Assembly (NCBI GenBank): GCA_036493475.1
Contig: DASXPS010000002.1
Coordinates: 1 to 33,673, forward strand
DNA: 33,673 nucleotides
Source: Sporichthyaceae bacterium
Lineage (GTDB): Bacteria; Actinomycetota; Actinomycetes; Sporichthyales; Sporichthyaceae
Direction: 5' to 3'
Position numbers and translations under genes: made by a program. The notes under the pieces were generated by a model. The model did not search any database. It was not told the origin of the DNA and saw only the letters and a program-made list of their open reading frames with translations. Positions 8,238 through 15,471 of the stretch are shown here, in pieces. How positions within the stretch are numbered: position 1 is the first letter of the stretch; each line of letters starts with the position of its first letter.

Positions 8238-8510
8238 TCAGCCGAAGACCTTGAGGATCCCCTTGCTGAAGACGTAGTCGGCGAGGGAAACGAAGCCGAT
8301 CATGACCATCACGAAGATCAGGACCACGTAGGTGTAGGTGACCAACTCCTTGCGGGTCGGCCAGATCACCTTCCGCAGTTCGGCGACGACCTGCCGGTAG
8401 TACAACCCGATCCGGCTGAGCATCGCGATGAACCGCGAGCGACCGGCGCGCGGGCCCGAACTCTCGTGCTCGGGCGTCGCCACCGGGCGGGTGTCCGTCA
8501 CTGTCCTCAC
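8238..8510 (-). CDS. secE: preprotein translocase subunit SecE
   Basis: SecE is the small clamp subunit of the SecYEG channel. The 90-aa product has a variable hydrophilic N-terminus, the amphipathic cytoplasmic helix with the signature ELRKVIWPTRKEL, and one membrane span at about residues 58-81. The single-span form is usual outside Enterobacteria. The start is GTG at 8510 or a second GTG three codons later; neither has a perfect ribosome site. It follows trpT by 29 bases and precedes nusG by 53. Confidence 0.95.
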   Translation of the reverse strand: MRTVTDTRPVATPEHESSGPRAGRSRFIAMLSRIGLYYRQVVAELRKVIWPTRKELVTYTYVVLIFVMVMIGFVSLADYVFSKGILKVFG

Positions 8511-8539
8511 CTATGTTTTCCAGCTGCGTTGGTGTACTG

Positions 8540-8612
8540 CAGGGCCGGAGGGACTCGAACCCCCAACCGCCGGTTTTGGAGACCGGAACTCTACCAATTG
8601 AGCTACGACCCT
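8540..8612 (-). tRNA. trpT: tRNA-Trp (CCA anticodon)
   Basis: The 73-base cloverleaf folds fully. The acceptor stem AGGGUCG pairs with CGGCCCU (one U-G pair), with discriminator G. The D-arm is GCUC-AAUUGGUA-GAGU, the anticodon loop is CUCCAAA with anticodon CCA, and the T-arm has GUUCGAGUC. No CCA end is encoded. Its place just upstream of secE is a conserved actinobacterial arrangement, so it is probably co-transcribed with secE. Confidence 0.97.
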
Positions 8613-8685
8613 AAGCCCCGCCGCACCCACGGTGCGTGCAGCGCGCAGCGATCGGACGGGATTCCCCGCGCCGATCACCGGGGTG

Positions 8686-8716
8686 AGTCTAGGCGCAGTC
8701 GCCGGTGGGCGTCGAA
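8686..8716 (-). promoter_or_regulatory. weak candidate promoter for trpT-secE
   Basis: A TAGACT -10-like box (8686-8691) lies about 75 bases upstream of trpT. A TTCGAC element (8711-8716) is 19 bases further up, a wider gap than ideal. It would read leftward in the divergent gap shared with the aminotransferase gene. Only the -10 is convincing. Confidence 0.3.
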
Positions 8717-8757
8717 CTCACGCGACCGGTCGAGCATCGGAATGCAACGATGGGGAC

Positions 8758-9969
8758 ATGACCTCGACCCCGCGTATTTCCGCACGAATCGCCGGCATTG
8801 CCGAATCCGCCACCCTCGCGGTGGATGCCAGGGCGAAGGCGTTGCAGGCGGCGGGTCGACCGGTGATCGGGTTCGGTGCGGGCGAGCCCGATTTCCCGAC
8901 TCCGGACTACATCGTGGAAGCGGCCGTGGCGGCCTGCCGCGAGCCGCGCAACCACCGCTACACCCCGGCGGGTGGCCTGCCCGAGCTGCGCGAGGCCATC
9001 GCCGCGAAGACGGCCCGCGACTCCGGCCTGGCGGTGACCGCCGGGCAGGTGCTGGTCACCAACGGCGGCAAGCAAGCGGTGTACGCCGCGTTCGCCACGC
9101 TGCTCGACCCCGGCGACGAGGTGCTGCTGCCCGCCCCCTACTGGACCACCTATCCGGAGGCCATCCGGCTGGGTGGCGGCGTCCCGGTGGAGGTGTTGGC
9201 CGACGACTCCCAGGGTTACCTGGTCACCGTGGAGCAATTGGAGGCCGCGCGCACGCCACGCACGAAGGTGCTGCTGTTCTGCTCCCCGTCCAACCCGACC
9301 GGCGCGGTGTACAGCCCCGACCAGGTCCGCCACATTGGGCAGTGGGCGGCGGACAACGGACTGTGGGTGGTCACCGACGAGATCTACGAGCACCTGGTCT
9401 ACGGCGGGGCGACGTTCTCCTCGATGCCGGTGGCGGTGCCCGAGCTGGCCGAGCGCTGCGTGGTGGTCAACGGGGTGGCCAAGACCTACGCGATGACCGG
9501 CTGGCGGGTGGGCTGGCTGATCGGCCCGGCCGACGTGGTCAAGGGAGCCACCAATCTGCAGTCGCACGCCACCTCCAACGTCGCCAACGTCTCCCAGCGG
9601 GCCGCGTTGGCCGCGGTGACCGGGGACCTGTCCGCGGTGGCGGCGATGCGTGAGGCGTTCGACCGACGCCGGCTCACCATGGTGCGAATGCTGTCCGAGA
9701 TTCCCGGCGTGAGCTGCCCGGAGCCGTTCGGCGCGTTCTACTGCTACCCCTCGGTGGTCGGGGTGCTGGGCAAGGAGATTCGCGGGCGGCGTCCGGAGTC
9801 CTCCGCGGCGCTGGCCGAGCTGATCCTGGCCGAGGCGGAGGTCGCGGCGGTGCCCGGCGAGGCCTTCGGCACCCCCGGCTACCTGCGGTTGTCCTACGCA
9901 CTCGGCGACGATGACCTGGTCGAGGGCGTGTCGCGGATCGCGAAGCTGCTGGGCGAGGCGACACCCTAG
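8758..9969 (+). CDS. aspC: pyridoxal-phosphate aminotransferase, aspartate aminotransferase type
   Basis: This enzyme is predicted to exchange amino groups between aspartate and 2-oxoglutarate in the cytoplasm. The 403-aa fold type I protein has the family landmarks: [10 protein letters not shown] near residue 41, TNGGKQAVY, the [10 protein letters not shown] block, [21 protein letters not shown], and [12 protein letters not shown] with the PLP lysine at residue 242. An Arg in YLRLSYAL near the C-terminus would bind the substrate carboxylate. The ATG at 8758 was chosen over an upstream in-frame GTG (8632) because conserved sequence begins there; the ribosome site is poor. The gene diverges from trpT-secE and precedes the adenosine deaminase gene, an order seen also in Streptomyces. 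Confidence 0.9.
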   Translation: MTSTPRISARIAGIAESATLAVDARAKALQAAGRPVIGFGAGEPDFPTPDYIVEAAVAACREPRNHRYTPAGGLPELREAIAAKTARDSGLAVTAGQVLVTNGGKQAVYAAFATLLDPGDEVLLPAPYWTTYPEAIRLGGGVPVEVLADDSQGYLVTVEQLEAARTPRTKVLLFCSPSNPTGAVYSPDQVRHIGQWAADNGLWVVTDEIYEHLVYGGATFSSMPVAVPELAERCVVVNGVAKTYAMTGWRVGWLIGPADVVKGATNLQSHATSNVANVSQRAALAAVTGDLSAVAAMREAFDRRRLTMVRMLSEIPGVSCPEPFGAFYCYPSVVGVLGKEIRGRRPESSAALAELILAEAEVAAVPGEAFGTPGYLRLSYALGDDDLVEGVSRIAKLLGEATP

Positions 9970-10048
9970 GTCCGTGCTTCCTTCGGTCGACAGGCTCAAT
10001 CGGCTCGGAACCACGAGCAAGCTCGCGCTTCGCTCGCCTCAATCGCCT

Positions 10049-11065
10049 GTGAGGGACCTGCGCACCCTGCCGAAGGCGCACCTGCATCTGCATTTCACCG
10101 GCTCCATGCGGCACAGCACGCTGCTGGAGCTGGCCGAGCAGCACGGCATCACGCTGCCGGATTTGCTGCGCAGTCCGGAGCCTTTGGACGACCTCGAGGC
10201 CCGCACCGACGAGCGCGGCTGGTTCCGCTTCCAACGGCTCTACGACACGGCACGGTCGGTGGTCCGCACCGAGTCCGACGTGCGCCGGCTGGTCCGGGAG
10301 GCCGCCGAGGACGAGGCCACCGAAGGCTCGGGCTGGCTGGAGTTGCAGGTCGACCCGAGCACTTACGCCCGGTACCTGGGCGGGTTGACCCCGACCGTGG
10401 AGCTGATCCTGGACGCGGCCCGGGACGCCGGCGCAGCGACCGGGGTGGGCATCGGGTTGGTGCTCGCCGCCAACCGCACTCGGCATCCCTTCGACGCCCG
10501 CACGTTGGCCCGGCTGGCGGCGCACTACGCCGGCGCCGGCGTGGTCGGCTTCGGGTTGTCCAACGACGAGCGGCGGGGCGCGGCGCGCGATTTCGACCGC
10601 GCCTTCGAGATCGCCCGGCGCGCCGGCCTGGCCGCCGTGCCGCACGGCGGAGAGCTCGGCGGGCCGGGCGAGGTGCGGGACTGCCTGCGGGTGCTGCGGG
10701 CCCACCGCATCGGGCATGGCGTGCGGGCCGTGGAGGACCCGGCCCTGTTGGAGGAGCTGATGGCGGCGCGGGTGACGTTGGAGGTGTGCCCGACCTCGAA
10801 CGTGGCGCTGGGCGTTGCCAAGGACCCGGCGTCGGTGCCGTTGACCACGTTGCTGCGCGCCGGGGTGCCGGTGGCCCTCGGCGCGGACGACCCGCTGTTG
10901 TTCGGCGCCCGGCTGGTCGCGCAGTACGAGATCGCGCGAGCCACGCACGGCTGCACCGACGTAGAGCTGGCCGGATTGGCCCGCGACTCGGTGGAGGCCT
11001 CGCTCGCGCCGGAGGACGTCAAGGCCCGGTTGCGCGCCGGAATCGCGGCCTGGCTCGCCACCTGA
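10049..11065 (+). CDS. adenosine deaminase family protein
   Basis: It is predicted to deaminate adenosine or a related purine in salvage. From the GTG at 10049 the product is 338 aa. The N-terminal metal motif KAHLHLHFTG gives His13 and His15 as zinc ligands, with Thr where classical enzymes (HLDG) have Asp. Later motifs are HGGE, RIGHGV, CPTSN and GADDP. The reading frame is open back to 9911 through the end of the aminotransferase gene, but nothing upstream of 10049 resembles the family, and the real start lacks a clear ribosome site. The 79-base gap after aspC has repeat-like sequence. A 22-bp duplication spans the stop codon. Substrate could be adenosine or a modified nucleoside. Confidence 0.85.
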   Translation: MRDLRTLPKAHLHLHFTGSMRHSTLLELAEQHGITLPDLLRSPEPLDDLEARTDERGWFRFQRLYDTARSVVRTESDVRRLVREAAEDEATEGSGWLELQVDPSTYARYLGGLTPTVELILDAARDAGAATGVGIGLVLAANRTRHPFDARTLARLAAHYAGAGVVGFGLSNDERRGAARDFDRAFEIARRAGLAAVPHGGELGGPGEVRDCLRVLRAHRIGHGVRAVEDPALLEELMAARVTLEVCPTSNVALGVAKDPASVPLTTLLRAGVPVALGADDPLLFGARLVAQYEIARATHGCTDVELAGLARDSVEASLAPEDVKARLRAGIAAWLAT

Positions 11066-11097
11066 GCCCGTCCTGTGGCTCGCCACCTGAGCCCGTC
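11051..11097. repeat. 22-bp tandem duplication across the deaminase stop codon
   Basis: Two identical 22-base copies (11051-11072 and 11076-11097) are separated by 3 bases. The first copy carries the last codons and stop of the adenosine deaminase gene; the second is a non-coding copy just before the terminator hairpin. The perfect identity suggests a recent slippage event. Confidence 0.9.
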
Positions 11098-11154
11098 TTC
11101 GTCCGGCGTTTCGGGGTATCGAGCGGCCCGGATAGCCCGAAACGCCGGACGAAG
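11097..11154. terminator. large bidirectional terminator hairpin between convergent genes
   Basis: A perfect 19-bp inverted repeat (11097-11115 and 11136-11154) is extended inward, past one mismatch, by TATC/GATA, leaving a 10-base loop. It lies between the convergent adenosine deaminase and murB genes and can act on both transcripts. There is no long U-tract in either direction. Its right arm is part of the neighbouring 34-bp tandem duplication. Confidence 0.8.
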
Positions 11155-11206
11155 TTGGTCAGAGGGTGAGGCGAAACGCCGGAGGAGATTGGTCAGAGGG
11201 TGAGGC
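11139..11206. repeat. 34-bp tandem duplication of the terminator arm and murB 3' end
   Basis: Two adjoining 34-base copies (11139-11172 and 11173-11206) match at 31 of 34 positions. The right copy contains the last codons and stop of murB (stop at 11193-11195). The left copy is a non-coding image of them fused to the right arm of the terminator. The second copy keeps an 11-base piece of the terminator arm, so an alternative, weaker hairpin is possible. Confidence 0.88.
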
Positions 11207-12245
11207 CGATCAGGACCGGTTCGTGGTGCAGTTCGATGCCGAAGCGCTCGATCACGCCGGTGCGGACGGCACGGGCCAGGCTGAGGAGGTCCGCGGCGGA
11301 CGCGCTGCCCCGGTTGGTGAGCGCAAGGCTGTGTTTGGTGGACAGGGTGGCGCGACCGCCGGTGAGCTCGGCGCCGAAGCCCTTGGTGAAGCCGGCGTGT
11401 TCGATCAGCCAGGCGGCGGAGGCCTTCAGCCGGCCGTCGCCGGCCGGGTAGCGCGGAGCGTCATCCGGGAGCACGGCGGCCGCAACGGCGTTGCTCAACA
11501 CCGGGTTGGTGAAGAAGGACCCGGCGCTCCAAGTGTCGTGGTCGGCCTCGTCGAGCACCATGCCCTTGCCCCGGCGCAGGCCGAGCACCGCTTCCCGCAC
11601 GTCGGCCACCGGCGCTGTCTCGCCGACGGCGACGCCGAGGGTGTGGGCCAGTTCGGCGTAGCGCACCGGGCCACCGACGCCGCCGGAACGCAGCCGGAAC
11701 TCCACCGCGTGCACGATGAACCGCGCCGACCGCTTGAAAACGCTGTCCCGGTAGGCGAACTGGCACTGCTCCGGGTCGAGCGCGTACGCGTTGCCCTGCT
11801 GCCGGTCCCAAACGTGCACCGCGGTGATCACCTCGGCCACCTCCTGGCCATAGGCACCGACATTCTGGATCGGCGTGGCGGCGGTCGAGCCGGGAATGCC
11901 GGACAGTGCCTCGATGCCGGCCAGGCCCTCGGCCACGCTCCACGCGACCACGTCGTCCCACGGTTCCGCGGCGCCGATGCATACCCGTACAGCGTCGCCA
12001 TCGGCGGCCGCGTCCAGCCCGCGGCCGATCAACCGCAGCACGGTGCCGGGAAATCCCGCGTCGGCGATGAGCAGGTTGGATCCGCCGCCGAGCACCAGCA
12101 GCGGTTCGCCCACTCGGTCGCACTCCCCCGCCGCCTGCGAGATCTCCGCGACGGTGCCCGCCTCGATCATCCGGGCGGCAGGGCCGCCCACCCGCAATGT
12201 GGTGAACGGGGCCAGCGGAACATCGACCGCGGTGTCGGTGGTCAC
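11193..12245 (-). CDS. murB: UDP-N-acetylenolpyruvoylglucosamine reductase
   Basis: MurB is the FAD enzyme that reduces UDP-GlcNAc-enolpyruvate to UDP-MurNAc in peptidoglycan synthesis. The 350-aa product has the FAD-binding blocks LAPFTTLRVGGPA at the start and LVLGGGSNLLIAD, then GIEALSGIPGSTAATPIQNVGAYG. It also has the YRDSVFK region, the catalytic-serine motif SAGSFFTNP, and the C-terminal HEPVLIG with the conserved glutamate. The GTG at 12245 was chosen because it lies in a GTGA overlap with the hadB stop and is where homology begins. It is coupled to hadB and converges on the deaminase gene. Confidence 0.95.
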   Translation of the reverse strand: MTTDTAVDVPLAPFTTLRVGGPAARMIEAGTVAEISQAAGECDRVGEPLLVLGGGSNLLIADAGFPGTVLRLIGRGLDAAADGDAVRVCIGAAEPWDDVVAWSVAEGLAGIEALSGIPGSTAATPIQNVGAYGQEVAEVITAVHVWDRQQGNAYALDPEQCQFAYRDSVFKRSARFIVHAVEFRLRSGGVGGPVRYAELAHTLGVAVGETAPVADVREAVLGLRRGKGMVLDEADHDTWSAGSFFTNPVLSNAVAAAVLPDDAPRYPAGDGRLKASAAWLIEHAGFTKGFGAELTGGRATLSTKHSLALTNRGSASAADLLSLARAVRTGVIERFGIELHHEPVLIGLTL

Positions 12246-12667
12246 GGCAGGCGCACGGTGGCCACGGCTTTGCCGAGCACCGTCTGACCGTCGTGCACGG
12301 CCTTGATGGTGACCCGCACGCGGTTGTCGTCCAACTTCTCGGTGACCGAGGCGCTGACCTCGAGGGTGGCGCCCGCGTCGGTGTCCGGTACCGGGATCGG
12401 CCGGGTGAACCGCACCCCGTAGTCCTCCACCGCGCCCGGATCGCCCACCCAATCGCTGACCACCCGGGCCGCGGTGGCCATGGTGAGCATGCCGTGCGCG
12501 ATCACGTTGGGCAGGCCGACCGAGGTGGCCACCCGCTCGTTCCAGTGGATGACGTTGAAGTCACCCGAGGCGCCGGCGTAGCGGACCAGATCGGCCCGGT
12601 GGAGCACGAAGGTCTGGCCGGGCAGTTCGGTGCCTTTCTGCACACCGTCCCAGGTTGGCGCGGTCAT
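12242..12667 (-). CDS. hadB: MaoC-like (3R)-hydroxyacyl dehydratase, HadB type
   Basis: This is the catalytic subunit of a (3R)-hydroxyacyl-ACP dehydratase, probably acting in fatty-acid elongation as a heterodimer with the upstream product. The 141-aa hot-dog protein has the hydratase motif GDFNVIHWNE with Asp36 and His41, the same positions as in mycobacterial HadB, followed by GLPNVIAHGMLTM. The start ATG at 12667 shares one base with the hadA stop (TGATG), and the gene overlaps murB by GTGA. hadC, needed for mycolate chain extension in mycobacteria, is not adjacent, so a general fatty-acid role is more likely. Confidence 0.9.
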   Translation of the reverse strand: MTAPTWDGVQKGTELPGQTFVLHRADLVRYAGASGDFNVIHWNERVATSVGLPNVIAHGMLTMATAARVVSDWVGDPGAVEDYGVRFTRPIPVPDTDAGATLEVSASVTEKLDDNRVRVTIKAVHDGQTVLGKAVATVRLP

Positions 12668-13119
12668 CACGCCTCCTCCGGGGCGCGGCCGACCACCATG
12701 CACACCGCGGTGACCACGTGTTCGCCCTCCTCGGTGGCCGAGGAGCAGGACAGGGTGAGCATGTCGCTGCCCGCCATGGTGCGCGCGGCCACGATCTCCA
12801 CCGTGGTCACCAAGCGGTCGCCCGGCCGCAGCGGGCGGCTGTAGCTGAACCTCTGCTCGCCGTGCACGACCCGGGCGTAGTCGATGCCGACCTCGGGATC
12901 TGCCGCCGCGGCCAGCGCCGCATCCAGGCTGAACACGATCGGGAAGGTCGGCGGCGCGATCACGTCGGGATACCCGTGCGTCTTGGCGGCCTCGGGATCG
13001 CGGTAGAGGGGGCACGCGTCACCGATCGCGTCGGCGAACTCGCGTATCTTCTCGCGACTGACCTCGTAGACCCGACTCGGCGGGTAGGTGCGTCCGACCA
13101 GGGACGCCTCGAGCGCCAT
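12667..13119 (-). CDS. hadA: MaoC-like dehydratase partner subunit, HadA type
   Basis: This 150-aa hot-dog protein (FAS1-like dehydratase N-terminal type) is the substrate-binding, non-catalytic partner of HadB. It shows the typical segments TYPPSRVYEVSREKIREFADAIGD, PDVIAPPTFPIV and HGEQRFSYSRPLRPGD, and lacks the Asp/His hydratase pair present in HadB. The ATG at 13119 lies 11 bases after the rpmG stop, and its own stop overlaps the hadB start. Confidence 0.9.
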   Translation of the reverse strand: MALEASLVGRTYPPSRVYEVSREKIREFADAIGDACPLYRDPEAAKTHGYPDVIAPPTFPIVFSLDAALAAAADPEVGIDYARVVHGEQRFSYSRPLRPGDRLVTTVEIVAARTMAGSDMLTLSCSSATEEGEHVVTAVCMVVGRAPEEA

Positions 13120-13130
13120 CGGCGCCGCGG

Positions 13131-13301
13131 CTAGCGGGTCTCGCGGTGCACGGTGTGCTTGCGCTCCCGCGGGCAGTACTTCTTCAGCTCGAGCCGGTCG
13201 GGATCGTTGCGCCGGTTCTTCTTGGTGATGTAGTTGCGCTCCTTGCAGTCCGTGCAGGCGAGAGTGATCTTCGGGCGAACGTCCTGCGCTTTGCTGGCCA
13301 C
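13131..13301 (-). CDS. rpmG: 50S ribosomal protein L33
   Basis: L33 is a small large-subunit protein. From the GTG at 13301 it is 56 aa, the normal size, with AGGAAGG about twelve bases upstream. It contains [37 protein letters not shown] split over the usual zinc-ribbon positions. The first CxxC (CTDC) is present, but the second pair reads CPRE, so the fourth cysteine is Glu. Such three-cysteine forms exist in other bacteria, yet this genomic position in actinobacteria usually carries the four-cysteine form. It heads the rpmG-hadA-hadB-murB operon. Confidence 0.94.
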   Translation of the reverse strand: MASKAQDVRPKITLACTDCKERNYITKKNRRNDPDRLELKKYCPRERKHTVHRETR

Positions 13302-13418
13302 TGCACGTGCCTTCCTGGAACGACTACGGAGCCGGGTGAGCTTAGCCGAGATCGTCACGCCGGGTCGAACTGACCATACCGACGTTAGCGGTCAACCGCG
13401 GGTGGGTAGAGCCCGGGC

Positions 13419-14630
13419 GTGGGGCCCGAGGTTGTTCTGGCGACCGTGATGCGTCCGGAGGGCGCCACCGGCGTGCAGACGCATGTACGCACCACCGAGG
13501 CCTTCTTGCGGGCCACCGGCCGGCCCGCGACCGTGGTGACACCGTTCGACTCCCCCTCCGCCCTGCTGTACCCGATCTTCGGCGCGCGGCTGCCGCTGCG
13601 CCGGGTGAGTCGATCCGCTGGCGTGTGGTGGTACCGGCGGTGGCATGCCCACTTCCTCGCCGACGCGCTGCGCCGGCACCTGCGGGCAGCGCCCGGCGCC
13701 GGGGTGGTGTACGCCCAGTGCCCGGTCGCGGCCGATGTCGCGCTGCGGGTACGGGCCGACCAACGGGTCGTGATGGCGGTGCACTTCAACATCTCGCAGG
13801 CCCTGGAGTGGGCGGAGAAGGGCGAGCTGAGGCCGGACGGGGCGCTGAACCGGGAGATCCTCGCCTTCGAGGAGCGAATCCTGCCCGCGCTGGACGGCAT
13901 CGTTTACGTATCGGAGTTCATGCGGCGACAGGTGGAGGAGCGGATCCCGGCGGCACGCGCCGTACCGGCGGCCGTCATCCCCAATGCCGTGCCCTCCGTC
14001 GTGCGGCCCCGCGGGACCGTCGGCGGGGAACTTGTCACCGTCGGCGCGCTGCAGCCCCGAAAAAATCTCGGCTACTTGTTCGAGGTGCTGGCGGTGGCCG
14101 CGCGGCGGGGCCACCGCTACTCGCTGACTGTCATCGGTGACGGCCCGGATCGGGGAACGCTGGAGCGTCGGGCCCGGCAGCTCGAGGTGGCGGGTCAGGT
14201 CGATTTCGTCGGTTATCAGCGCGATCCCCGCGCCCTGGTCGCCACGCATCGGTTGTATTGCCACACCGCGACCATGGAGAGTTTCGGGATCGCGCTGCTG
14301 GAGGCCATGGCGGAGGGGGTGCCGGTGGTCGCCGGGCGCGTCGGGGGCATTCCGGAATTCCTGCAGCCGGGCCGGGTCGGCGAATTCTGGGCGTTGGACG
14401 ACACCGCCGCCGCGGCCGACGTCCTGATCGGGCTGATGGAGAATCCGCAGGCGCTGGCCGCGATGGGCGCGAACGCGGCGGCGCTGGCGGCGGAATTCAG
14501 CCCGGAAGCGCTGGGGACGAGGCTGCTGGCTTTCCTGGACTCGCCTCACCCCGCGGGGAGAACCAGTGGGTCAGATCCCGGTCGAGCAGCGTCGCCAACG
14601 AGTCGATCTCGGCGCGGAAGTCCTCGATAA
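13419..14630 (+). CDS. glycosyltransferase, GT4 family
   Basis: This cytoplasmic retaining glycosyltransferase is predicted to add a sugar to a lipid-linked glycan intermediate. The 403-aa product has the two-domain GT-B layout. Its N-terminal part has VLATVMRPEGATGVQTH (acceptor side). The C-terminal nucleotide-sugar domain has VGALQPRKNLGYLFE, the LTVIGDGPDRGTLE block, and the ESFGIALLEAMAEGVPVVAG loop with the E-x7-E pair near residue 290. The GTG start at 13419 lacks a strong ribosome site. The last 45 codons run antisense through the sulfotransferase gene (overlap 14497-14630) and read as low-complexity, so the functional domain probably ends near residue 370. It is the only plus-strand gene at this end of the polysaccharide locus. 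Confidence 0.85.
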   Translation: MGPEVVLATVMRPEGATGVQTHVRTTEAFLRATGRPATVVTPFDSPSALLYPIFGARLPLRRVSRSAGVWWYRRWHAHFLADALRRHLRAAPGAGVVYAQCPVAADVALRVRADQRVVMAVHFNISQALEWAEKGELRPDGALNREILAFEERILPALDGIVYVSEFMRRQVEERIPAARAVPAAVIPNAVPSVVRPRGTVGGELVTVGALQPRKNLGYLFEVLAVAARRGHRYSLTVIGDGPDRGTLERRARQLEVAGQVDFVGYQRDPRALVATHRLYCHTATMESFGIALLEAMAEGVPVVAGRVGGIPEFLQPGRVGEFWALDDTAAAADVLIGLMENPQALAAMGANAAALAAEFSPEALGTRLLAFLDSPHPAGRTSGSDPGRAASPTSRSRRGSPR

Positions 14631-15471
14631 GTTCGCCGCGGTGCCCCGGGTCGAACACCAGCGGCCGCAGGTTGGCGTTGCCGATCCGCGTCTTGATCCG
14701 CTCGCGCACGGCCGGCACCGGGAGCAGCCAACCGAGCTTGAACCGATGCCGAACGCCGTAGGCGAGCCAGTTCACGAACGCGCTGCGCGGCACCCCGCTG
14801 GCGTTGACCCGTTCCTCGGTGTCCGGCCGGAAGCCTGCGCTGGGCACGTCGAGGAGCCCGCACATCTCGTGCAGGACCTCCAGCGGACGCGCCTGCAGGT
14901 CGTCATAGAGCCACACGCCGACGTTGGCCCGACCCAGTTGCGCGAACGCCGTGCGCAGTCCCTCGGTGTAGTAACCGGAGCCGCGGTAGGCCCACAGTGG
15001 CTCCCAGCCCGCCTCGATCCGCTGGTGCTCGGCCGCGAGCGCATCCGGAAAGTTCAGCTTCTCCCGAGCGTCGCGCACCAGATGGGACCAGGCCGAGAAG
15101 GCCCGGTCGGCCGGGTTGCGCAGCAACACGATGGCCTTCACCCCCGGGCCGAGGGTGGCGCGCATCCGGGCGAACGAATCGGGCCGAGAAAGGTAGACGA
15201 CGCTGGCCTCACCCACAGCGCGGCAGGGGCCGACGTCCCGGAACAGCCCCCGGTAGGAGGGCAGGTCGCTGATCACCATGCGGTTGAGCAGTTCGTCGCC
15301 GGGCCCGCGGAAGCGCGGCGGGTCGTCCTGGAACGCGAAATAGGAGCATTCCTTGTGGGTGGGCAGAAAGATGTCGGGATGCCGACTCAGTCGCGAGGCG
15401 GCAAAACTCGTCCCGGCCTTCGCCGCACCCGCGATCACGAAATTCGGCAACCGGTGGGTCTCAGCTACCAC
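14497..15471 (-). CDS. sulfotransferase (PAPS-dependent family)
   Basis: It is predicted to transfer sulfate from PAPS to a hydroxyl of a sugar or lipid. The 324-aa product has the 5'-phosphosulfate-binding loop FVIAGAAKAGTSF at residues 11-23 and the 3'-phosphate-binding segment IVLLRNPADRAFSAWSH near residue 115, plus the WLYDDL block. The fold appears complete by about residue 305 (LLDRDLTHWF); the remaining tail overlaps the convergent glycosyltransferase. The GTG at 15471 begins 11 bases inside the end of the fused oxidoreductase gene. As last gene of operon A, it suggests a sulfated polymer or glycolipid. Similarity to the bacterial Stf/heparan N-sulfotransferase superfamily is from motifs only. 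Confidence 0.85.
   Translation of the reverse strand: MVAETHRLPNFVIAGAAKAGTSFAASRLSRHPDIFLPTHKECSYFAFQDDPPRFRGPGDELLNRMVISDLPSYRGLFRDVGPCRAVGEASVVYLSRPDSFARMRATLGPGVKAIVLLRNPADRAFSAWSHLVRDAREKLNFPDALAAEHQRIEAGWEPLWAYRGSGYYTEGLRTAFAQLGRANVGVWLYDDLQARPLEVLHEMCGLLDVPSAGFRPDTEERVNASGVPRSAFVNWLAYGVRHRFKLGWLLPVPAVRERIKTRIGNANLRPLVFDPGHRGELIEDFRAEIDSLATLLDRDLTHWFSPRGEASPGKPAASSPALPG

Noticed and set aside
9674-11086. Minus-strand open frame of 470 codons across the aminotransferase/deaminase genes
   Set aside because: Both plus-strand genes have complete catalytic motifs; the minus translation shows none.
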